Source of the DNA: Lutraria lutraria | Lineage: Eukaryota; Mollusca; Bivalvia; Venerida; Mactridae | Length of the DNA stretch: 64,000 nucleotides | NCBI GenBank assembly: GCA_964023205.1 | Contig: OZ026836.1 | Location: 565,501-629,500, forward strand | Direction of reading: 5' to 3' | Part shown: piece after piece, positions 12,911 to 23,400 of the stretch | Numbering within the stretch: the stretch's first letter is position 1 | Layout of the letters: each line of letters begins with the position of its first letter | Made by a program: the position numbers and the translations under genes | Notes under the pieces: model-generated | What the model was told of the DNA's origin: nothing | Seen by the model: only the letters and a program-made list of their open reading frames with translations | The model's database searches: none

Positions 12911-14612
12911 ACACATTACTTTATACACGATTGATATTAGGCCTAGTATTACAAGGTATCATAATATAACATTATGTACATCATCATTGACTTATTCGCA
13001 TTGAAACTACAATGCTATTTATTTTCTCGCTCTTTCTGTCCTTGAACTTATTGATATGTCATTTATTTTTTCTCTCGTTTTGTTTGTCCAAAGATCATTT
13101 TTGATCGTAGCAAATAGTATGTATTAAGAATATATTCTAAATAAACTTGAAACAAATTTGAAACCTCAAGTATCTAGCTGTTGTGCAACAATAGAAGGTC
13201 GGAGGATAAGGTATAACGTGGGAGAGGATTTGTTAAACAATAAGAGATCTTGTGATTCTTCCGCGACAATTAACCAACTGTCCAGTCAATCAATGTGTTC
13301 CCTACTTCATAATTTGTCTCCAGGACATCACACATAACACGTCAGTTTTATGATTATGTTACAGTTAAAAAGTTGAAAAACGATAAGCTGGAAAACCTTT
13401 GCTTTTTTATTTCAGCATTCCATAGTTATCAAAATATTAAAAAATCACAAAACCCCAAATGATCCCATCTGTTTCTCACCTTTATTCAGGTATAGATAGG
13501 CAAGGGGAAATTAATTACAAAAGTCAATCAGAATTATTCTTCATAGTAAACTATTATTTTCAGCGGATGCCAATCTGGCAACATAATGACGGATTCTGAC
13601 CAAAAGAGGTTTGGATACAGCAAGGACAACAACAATAAGGAGTTTGTTCTACGTTAATAAAAAAAGGATACTCGTATGTTATCTTATAACATACATGTAT
13701 ATCAATCTAATTTCTGTAAAATATATCAATCAGTATAGACATTATTTGACATATTTTTTATTGCAGGCAATACAATATCTCTGTTTTAGAGCAGACAGAA
13801 CAGAACATTTATATTAATTGTACATGTTTTGTGAATTAATTGTTTGATTATTATGATTCAATATTATTCACATTTAAATGTTACCCTTGGAAATGTATGT
13901 ATATATATCTTATTGGATGATGAATATCGTTCAAATCCAAAAATAAATCTTATGTTCTATTCTGTTCTGTTTTAGATAGTCGATTGAAAGCACTTACTTA
14001 GAGACCGTGTGAAAGAAACATTGTCGAGGTAAATGCTGAGCTTGGAATGAAACGCTTGATATCTGCCGAATGAGGGGGAGCAAGTCAGCACTGGCAGATA
14101 ATACAGAAACTTTAATCAGCTCAACAAACTTACAGTAAACAAATAATGTCAAAATCAAAACAAACATACAATGCTGACCTTAAAACAAGAATATAGTCGT
14201 GACTGAGGGTCATCGACTGTGTATGAATTTGTTACTCTTGTGCTCATGCAGAAAGAAACGGCGACATATGAATGGAATAAATCGCCTTCCAAAATAAACC
14301 CAAGTGGCTGTTTAGAAGTACATACATGTATGTACTCGTATCAGTATATTACAGCAGTTAACTAAAGAACGTTCTGTGCCATAAGTACTGTCTAGCTAAA
14401 AATTCCTGTGTACGTAATTAATGTCCCTAAGTAGTTAATACTTAATGACTTATTATAATAAGTTTTGAAATATAGATGGAATTACCATCTCCATGACTTC
14501 TCCTAACATTGTAGATTTACACAAATCTAGCAATCTTTAGTCAAATGTTTCACGAGTTTTTATCTTATTAGGCATTGCATATGGATTCATCGGGAACATA
14601 CAGTTTGTACAC
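12911..14612. other. Intergenic stretch with an acagaacagaac inverted pair
   Basis: No gene is seen. Near 13,790 the text agacagaacagaac appears, and near 13,955 its approximate inverse ttctgttctgttt, enclosing about 160 bp. A further (gaaca) run lies at about 62,088. These may be target or tail repeats of a small retroelement; nothing diagnostic was found. Confidence 0.4.
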
Positions 14613-14831
14613 TAGTCCAGTCAGGGAAATATTTGACCTAGACAAAATTGCAAAAGAATTTATTTTTGTTCCGTACGAAAGAACACTATGTAAATAACAT
14701 ACAGAAAAAAGTCCCAAAAATTTGCTTATGTTGTTTTCGAGAAATTTAGACTTAAAGACGAGTTAATTATTACAACAAGGGAGACAATTCTTGTTCAAAT
14801 TGGGTCCCGCTGATTCTGACCGCTCTGCAGA

Positions 14832-17151
14832 ATGAAACGGGAACCAGTTAAATTCTTGTATAGTTTTCGGATAAGCAACGTTATCTACAAAAGCCGTAAA
14901 CGCAACAACAATTTCTTCGCAATTCCGTCTAAAAAAGGGAATTTGGCGAAAGTATACAACGTAACACGAACTAAAATATTACAAGTCACATGGAAATCGC
15001 ACAACTGGGCGCTGATACTTCAAAAACGTCGTTAGAAACTACTATGCAGAATAGCGCAATTACCCCACCCACTCACTTGGACAGTTTGGTGAGTAACGTT
15101 ATCGTTTTTCTTTTGTACTTGTTTCGTTATTTAAGATTGTTTACGGATTTGCTAGAGTGGTTTTTGCATGTTAAGTCTTTATTTTGCTGAATTTGACCAG
15201 ATTTTATGGAAAAATGTCACTTGACAGGGTCTATTTTGACTTTGAAACGAAACTGATTGACATGAATTATTAAACTTTTAATCAATGATGTTGAACAGTA
15301 GACTATTACTTAAACAATTATCATATCGTTTTTGATGTAGTAAATTATATTCATAATGCATGGCAAGTTGTTGAAGGACTTGGGGTCAATGTTTTACAGG
15401 ACCCTGTCCACTGTGGAAACATAGTTCTGAAACAAGGTTGTTGGATTGTTGAGCTACTCTGTGCGCCATGGCCAGGAAGATGTTTTGTGACGACTGCCAA
15501 AGCCCTTTGCTTTTGATGAACATTGTCCATGAAAAGAAAAGTGGATTTGGTTTCCAAAGAATAACAAAAGCTGTGCAATGTAGGATATTTATATATACAG
15601 CATACATTTTTCACAACAACATTTGATAAGTGTAATTGCATATAGTTTTAAAAAATATCAATTTTCAGAAGCAAGCTCTGCAAAATTTTAGTATGTAAGT
15701 GCCATAATACTGTCAAAAATGTAATGTTTGTCTGCAAGCAACATTATAAATGGACATTCTATAGACTGTTTTATTTTTTTAAAGCATTTTATTTGATATT
15801 TTATGTGTGTACATTGTTTTGTTTTTGTAGAAGTAGAACAAACCCTTGGATATCTATGAGGATTGGTTGCCAAGTAGTGAAATTGCATGAGAAAAGACTT
15901 AGTAAGTTGTTTTTATTTTCTGATTTAAAACTGATTTTAACAAGTTGTGTCAAAGTGTTCTACATTTTATTGTCAATATTAAATCTAAATGTTTTCAATG
16001 TCATGGAATACTAAATGAAAAAAAAATAGCTTGATTAGGCAAATATATAAAGAGCTATTTATGAAGTACAGGAAATATATTCTGCAAACATGGTATACTT
16101 AACATTCTCCATAAATTTTAACAACAGTAGTCATGTAGTTATAAGTCTAGTTATATTTGTTAGATATGACATTTTGAGTCCACTCATCTGATCTAACTTA
16201 ACTGTTGTAACTTTTTTGTTGAATTCTCACTTTTGTTGCAAAAATTATATTACAGATAGGACAACTGTCATAATAAGACTAGAACCCTTACTGAAGATGG
16301 CCATAGGATCAGTAGAGAATTAATCACACACATTCTTGATAGAACTGTGTAAGTATCTATTAATTGATATGCAGAAGTGAAATTAGAAATAGATATGTGT
16401 TACATAACTTACAATGGTTACATTCAATTAGATGATTATCAAATTTGCTTAATCTGTTTCTATTGTGCTATATTCTAAGCATTCCACTAGTATAACTTGA
16501 ATTTTCTGTCTGTTTAAATAGGTGAAAATGCAGGTGTCATACATTAGTGTGTATACAGTGGTGAGCTTCTTACATGCCCTTCATAGAACATAAGGTCAGT
16601 CTTAATGCAATCTGATTAAAATCATATCATCAAACCCGCTACGCTATGAGGATCTGAAGACGACCTATAGAAGGTCACCTCAGGTGACCTTTTCCACTAG
16701 CCAATCAGCGCCTTACTTTCATAATTCTGAAAGTGATCTGATTCTATTTTTAACCGCAGTAAAAAAACAATATTAGACTTGTAGATATCACGAACACCTA
16801 TTCTTACGCAACTAAATGTAATGATAGCGCCAATGTGACATGCGTGTTTATTAATTTTTCTATACTACTATGGCAGAATCGATCAGGATTACTAAAAAAA
16901 TCAAAAAGTGGTTGCAGACAAATATGTTACACGTAATTTAATGTTTACTAACGTTTAAATAACATCGTCAGGTAGAAAGTTCATTCGGCCAAAGTACCGA
17001 TGAAACGAGTTATACGATTGGCTGAATTATAAATAGATATTAATAGTGATTATGGAAATTCCGACTTTTGAAAATAGAAACTGGTATAGGCCGTCATCAG
17101 ATCTTGCCGTAAGGAAGATCGAATACTTTAGTCAGATTGGTCTTAATGTAA
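14832..17151 (+). other. Exon-like segments of unknown coding potential inside the 5.86-kb unit
   Basis: Several segments have strong splice sites on the plus strand. One ends at a GTGAGT donor after ...THLDSL (about 15,093). One lies between a ttttgtag acceptor and a GTAAGT donor (about 15,831-15,900). One lies between attacag and GTAAGTATC (about 16,255-16,349). One opens with ATG at 17,052 and reads MEIPTFENRNWYRPSSDLAV to a GTAAGTAT donor. I could not join these into one continuous reading frame or recognise a domain. They could be a degraded cargo gene, a non-coding transcript or chance. The same layout repeats in copy 2, 5.86 kb to the right. Confidence 0.3.
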
Positions 17152-17557
17152 GTATTTAATGTAAGAAATTTTAAAGTCCCATTAGCTTTTTGCTATAAAA
17201 AATATATGCAAAAAACAAACAATTGCTGATATTATCCTAAGATAATTATTACCAACGAAACGAACCATTTTTGTTCTAAAAACACTCATTTCGCTGTGAA
17301 TTTTGCTTTTGTAAACTTGAAATATATAGAACGCGTGACGTCACTTTATGCCGTGTGTATAATATGACTGCGGGAAAACACAGCTGTTCTATAAATAGTA
17401 TTTTTTTCAATGATATTGAAAAATATAAGATAATGGTTTCGGAAACATTTTTTCTTGCTATTAAGTATGCACGGGAGGAAAACACCCCGGATTCCTCTGT
17501 TATAAGACAAATAGAAACTATTACGACCAATAAATTTATATGCTTATGGCACTTTAA

Positions 17558-18125
17558 AGGGGCATGCCCTGGAACTGAAGCGTCTCGAATATAAATCAAA
17601 TTGGTATCATTTGAATGCCTAAATCAATTAATGAAAGTCCTGTAAAATATTTACGAAATGTCCCGCTATTTGACTCAAAATACACATTTCAGGATTTACC
17701 AAACCTGCCGATTACGCCTTAGAAAATATTCGTCATTTTCATAACTCGACCCTTTCGGGATCTGTCAAAAGCGGAAAAAATGTCAACAAACTGTGAAATG
17801 GTAAGTATTGCTCATGTCATGTTCATTGTTTGCGACATAAAGCTTATCTATCGATCAATTATAGGTAAATATCATTGTTTTGCTGCTTGAAAGGCAGCGC
17901 GCACACTAAGTTAAATTCTCAGACGAATCGGAAATATCGTTGTTGTCAATAAAAGGCTTGTAAGCCTTTTATTTAAACCGGCATATAAATACCCACGCGT
18001 GTGTTATAGGGCCATTTTTGAGCGGACATTCTTCTTTGACTTTTCGGTAATAATTGGTTTTACAAGTGACAAACACATTTTTGGTGTACGAAAAAAAAGA
18101 CACAGCAGTTCCTGGGCATGCCCCT
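17558..18125. mobile_element. Nested 568-bp element with 20-bp TIRs and TTAA flanks (in copy 1)
   Basis: The ends read AGGGGCATGCCC-t/a-GGAACTG (17558-17577 and, inverted, 18106-18125, one mismatch). TTAA lies on each side at 17554-17557 and 18126-18129. A TTAA duplication is typical of piggyBac- and Kolobok-type DNA transposons. This short non-autonomous copy was present before the host unit was doubled, since it is in both copies. Confidence 0.85.
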
Positions 18126-18360
18126 TTAAGATAATAATGAATCTTATTGTACAAAATACTGATATTGATGAGTCATGTTTAAACACACCAGTTCCATGTT
18201 ATGTTTTTGTCTCCATTAAGTGTATTTTAGTGTATATGAGTCTAAATGTTAGTAAGTTGAGAAGTTATTTCTAAAATATCAACTTTACTGTTAATTTTCA
18301 GCTAATACTTTTGTGGTATTTTTCTTGACTTTTACATTGAACCATACTTGTGTATCATTT

Positions 18361-18548
18361 TAGGATGGGTCAGCTTTGTGCCATATGTAAGAGTAGTGTT
18401 CGAGATCAAAGCCTACAGTCTGCACCTACAGTATCCCTTAGATAGAAAAGATGTAATGGGATCAAAAGCAAGACAGGCAATTCTATGGCATTGCAGCCAT
18501 GAGTTCTTGTGCATGTTTAGTGCAGAAATAACTGAACTAGTTGTCTAA
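18361..18548 (+). other. Open segment after a splice-acceptor-like site in the 5.86-kb unit
   Basis: Following tgtatcattttag, two overlapping frames are open: one reads MGQLCAICKSSVRDQS and stops early, the other runs about 60 codons to ...ITELVV and TAA. No family was recognised. It is repeated at 24,226-24,413. It may be the last exon of a cargo transcript; coding status is unsupported. Confidence 0.25.
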
Positions 18549-20468
18549 CAAAGAAAATAGAGAACTGACTTTTTTAATACATGAGATAGAAACTTCAAAA
18601 TAACTATGTTCTAATTCTGATTAGTTTCATGCTTATTCTGTTCTTTGTTAGAATATTGTTTTTCTGCACATAAAAGATAATTTGATGTTTTTGTGTCCAG
18701 TATGAAGCTTAGAATTTCAAAATATTATAAAAAGGGATTGTGTTTTTAAGGGAGACTTCTGGATATTAAGAGATATTAATGCAAGGCTTTCGCAAGTGGT
18801 AGACCTTCCTGCTGCTGATGTTCTTTATCACTAAGCATGTTATGATGTAACATTAACTTTAGAACTAGGACAGTTCCAAGGTTTATATGCCAGAACAGAA
18901 ATCATGAAGTCCAGGTAGACCTGAGGATTGTGATCAGGCCAAAGCATTTTTGGAAGTAATTCAGTACATAGAAAGTGTTGATGAATACCAAACACTGACT
19001 TGTTGGACTTGGTTTAAGAATGGAGCATTGTTATTTCTAAGTTGTAAATATGAATGAATAAGATAAAGCATACATGCTTTCTGTTAGTATTCATGTTGCA
19101 CTGATTGAAGTTTGTACATAGAATAAAAATACAGTGTATTACAATTATGGTATTTATTGTTATTGATTGATATAATTAGCTTTGAATTTTTAAGTATACA
19201 TGTACTGTATAAGTGGTTGTATTAGGGTGTCTAATAATGTTTATACATTTAAATGTTTCTTGTGTGGCAAACTTGGCAAATATATTAAATATGACTACAT
19301 ACAGGTCTCTAGCTGCACTTTAGGGAAAAGGGTATAGGGGCCCTCCATTAGGGGAATTTCACATCATTTGAGGAAAAGGGGGAATTTTAGGGGATTTTTA
19401 ACCATGCACTAAACATTAAAAGCTTACAGTAAAATGTACATTAATATACAATTATCTTAATACCAACCATTTGTTACAATCTTTTTTTCAAATCAGCAAA
19501 AAAACATTGCTCTGGAGGGGAATTTTAAGATTGGGGAAGAAAGTATTTTATTTGAGGACAGGAATGGTGCCCATATTTTGCCCACCAAGTGTCAAATGAG
19601 GGCCCTGTCATATATTATCATACAAGAGGCTTTCTATTGTATGATAATGTATAAGTTAAACATGGATCTGCTGCGAATTACGGATTAAGTTATTGAAAAT
19701 TTGTCATTCGCTAAAATAATAATCATGATATGAACTTAACCACATACACTGTAAATAAAAGATTTTTAACACAATATAATTATGGTTCTTTAATTATGAT
19801 ATTCACAAAAATCCACATTCTTTATATGTTTGTGTGTTTTTTATTTTGATATTTTTATACAATAAATGATAACAACCTTATTGTCATCAAATTTGTTCTA
19901 AGAATTACGTTTAAGCAGCTCATGTTGTTATCCTATGTACGTTACCTTTTAATATCAAAATATATTCTTATCAAAGTTTACTCACATTTCAAATACTAAC
20001 ATGTGTAATTTTTGTTAATGCGTGTTTTATGAATGACTTAAACCCACTATGTAAATATTTCATATAATAAGTTATAAACGTAAGAAAAAAAATCCGACGT
20101 TAATATTCCATTAGTGGGTGGGGTAAATTAACCCTGTAATTAGGAAATAATTTGGATTTTCATCAGTGTTAATTGTAAATTTCACAGCAAACTTATTTGA
20201 CATAATTAATTCTGTAATGTATTCAGTAGAAATAAAGCGTTTAAGTGATTTCTGACCAATTAATTGTGTTTCTGTAGTTAATGACTATAAAGCATTGTTG
20301 ATTTCTAGTTACAGACAGTGGTCACATTCAGAGTGAAATTTCCTGACTTAGGCGCATGCCTCATGTTGGGACTTTTAACACATGAAAGAGTATATGTTGT
20401 AGATACAATCTGACATAAAATAAAAACTTTTGCAATTTTGTCTAGGTTGACCCTCTTTTTAGGCTACA

Positions 20469-20490
20469 CTGACTGGACTAGTCCAGTCAG
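20469..20490. repeat. 22-bp perfect palindrome at the tandem junction
   Basis: The right end of copy 1 (CTGACTGGAC), a single shared TA, and the left end of copy 2 (GTCCAGTCAG) form an uninterrupted palindrome. This is what results if one TA-targeting element inserts into the TA flanking another. Confidence 0.95.
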
Positions 20491-23400
20491 GGAAATATTT
20501 GACCTAGACAAAATTGCAAAAGAATTTATTTTTGTTCCGTACGAAAGAACACTATGTAAATAACATACAGAAAAAAGTCCCAAAAATTTGCTTATGTTGT
20601 TTTCGAGAAATTTAGACTTAAAGACGAGTTAATTATTACAACAAGGGAGACAATTCTTGTTCAAATTGGGTCCCGCTGATTCTGACCGCTCTGCAGAATG
20701 AAACGGGAACCAGTTAAATTCTTGTATAGTTTTCGGATAAGCAACGTTATCTACAAAAGCCGTAAACGCAACAACAATTTCTTCGCAATTCCGTCTAAAA
20801 AAGGGAATTTGGCGAAAGTATACAACGTAACACGAACTAAAATATTACAAGTCACATGGAAATCGCACAACTGGGCGCTGATACTTCAAAAACGTCGTTA
20901 GAAACTACTATGCAGAATAGCGCAATTACCCCACCCACTCACTTGGACAGTTTGGTGAGTAACGTTATCGTTTTTCTTTTGTACTTGTTTCGTTATTTAA
21001 GATTGTTTACGGATTTGCTAGAGTGGTTTTTGCATGTTAAGTCTTTATTTTGCTGAATTTGACCAGATTTTATGGAAAAATGTCACTTGACAGGGTCTAT
21101 TTTGACTTTGAAACGAAACTGATTGACATGAATTATTAAACTTTTAATCAATGATGTTGAACAGTAGACTATTACTTAAACAATTATCATATCGTTTTTG
21201 ATGTAGTAAATTATATTCATAATGCATGGCAAGTTGTTGAAGGACTTGGGGTCAATGTTTTACAGGACCCTGTCCACTGTGGAAACATAGTTCTGAAACA
21301 AGGTTGTTGGATTGTTGAGCTACTCTGTGCGCCATGGCCAGGAAGATGTTTTGTGACGACTGCCAAAGCCCTTTGCTTTTGATGAACATTGTCCATGAAA
21401 AGAAAAGTGGATTTGGTTTCCAAAGAATAACAAAAGCTGTGCAATGTAGGATATTTATATATACAGCATACATTTTTCACAACAACATTTGATAAGTGTA
21501 ATTGCATATAGTTTTAAAAAATATCAATTTTCAGAAGCAAGCTCTGCAAAATTTTAGTATGTAAGTGCCATAATACTGTCAAAAATGTAATGTTTGTCTG
21601 CAAGCAACATTATAAATGGACATTCTATAGACTGTTTTATTTTTTTAAAGCATTTTATTTGATATTTTATGTGTGTACATTGTTTTGTTTTTGTAGAAGT
21701 AGAACAAACCCTTGGATATCTATGAGGATTGGTTGCCAAGTAGTGAAATTGCATGAGAAAAGACTTAGTAAGTTGTTTTTATTTTCTGATTTAAAACTGA
21801 TTTTAACAAGTTGTGTCAAAGTGTTCTACATTTTATTGTCAATATTAAATCTAAATGTTTTCAATGTCATGGAATACTAAATGAAAAAAAATAGCTTGAT
21901 TAGGCAAATATATAAAGAGCTATTTATGAAGTACAGGAAATATATTCTGCAAACATGGTATACTTAACATTCTCCATAAATTTTAACAACAGTAGTCATG
22001 TAGTTATAAGTCTAGTTATATTTGTTAGATATGACATTTTGAGTCCACTCATCTGATCTAACTTAACTGTTGTAACTTTTTTGTTGAATTCTCACTTTTG
22101 TTGCAAAAATTATATTACAGATAGGACAACTGTCATAATAAGACTAGAACCCTTACTGAAGATGGCCATAGGATCAGTAGAGAATTAATCACACACATTC
22201 TTGATAGAACTGTGTAAGTATCTATTAATTGATATGCAGAAGTGAAATTAGAAATAGATATGTGTTACATAACTTACAATGGTTACATTCAATTAGATGA
22301 TTATCAAATTTGCTTAATCTGTTTCTATTGTGCTATATTCTAAGCATTCCACTAGTATAACTTGAATTTTCTGTCTGTTTAAATAGGTGAAAATGCAGGT
22401 GTCATACATTAGTGTGTATACAGTGGTGAGCTTCTTACATGCCCTTCATAGAACATAAGGTCAGTCTTAATGCAATCTGATTAAAATCATATCATCAAAC
22501 CCGCTACGCTATGAGGATCTGAAGACGACCTATAGAAGGTCACCTCAGGTGACCTTTTCCACTAGCCAATCAGCGCCTTACTTTCATAATTCTGAAAGTG
22601 ATCTGATTCTATTTTTAACCGCAGTAAAAAAACAATATTAGACTTGTAGATATCACGAACACCTATTCTTACGCAACTAAATGTAATGATAGCGCCAATG
22701 TGACATGCGTGTTTATTAATTTTTCTATACTACTATGGCAGAATCGATCAGGATTACTAAAAAAATCAAAAAGTGGTTGCAGACAAATATGTTACACGTA
22801 ATTTAATGTTTACTAACGTTTAAATAACATCGTCAGGTAGAAAGTTCATTCGGCCAAAGTACCGATGAAACGAGTTATACGATTGGCTGAATTATAAATA
22901 GATATTAATAGTGATTATGGAAATTCCGACTTTTGAAAATAGAAACTGGTATAGGCCGTCATCAGATCTTGCCGTAAGGAAGATCGAATACTTTAGTCAG
23001 ATTGGTCTTAATGTAAGTATTTAATGTAAGAAATTTTAAAGTCCCATTAGCTTTTTGCTATAAAAAATATATGCAAAAAACAAACAATTGCTGATATTAT
23101 CCTAAGATAATTATTACCAACGAAACGAACCATTTTTGTTCTAAAAACACTCATTTCGCTGTGAATTTTGCTTTTGTAAACTTGAAATATATAGAACGCG
23201 TGACGTCACTTTATGCCGTGTGTATAATATGACTGCGGGAAAACACAGCTGTTCTATAAATAGTATTTTTTTCAATGATATTGAAAAATATAAGATAATG
23301 GTTTCGGAAACATTTTTTCTTGCTATTAAGTATGCACGGGAGGAAAACACCCCGGATTCCTCTGTTATAAGACAAATAGAAACTATTACGACCAATAAAT

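Larger units (their letters stand above)
14615..20478. mobile_element. 5.86-kb TIR element, copy 1 (TA-flanked)
   Basis: The left end is GTCCAGTCAG at 14615, and the right end is its reverse complement CTGACTGGAC at 20469-20478. The dinucleotide TA lies outside each end (14613-14614 and 20479-20480). A second inverted pair of 21 bp starting ACCTAGACAAAATTGC lies inside, at 14636-14656 and 20427-20447. TA duplication is typical of Tc1/mariner-type insertion and is also known in a few other superfamilies. No transposase was identified, so it may be non-autonomous or of an unrecognised family. The same sequence follows directly as copy 2, differing at only a handful of positions. Confidence 0.85.

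Noticed and set aside
15351..15641. 96-codon minus-strand frame in the 5.86-kb unit (repeated at 21,217)
   Set aside because: No domain, and no splice or promoter support. It is duplicated only because the unit is duplicated.
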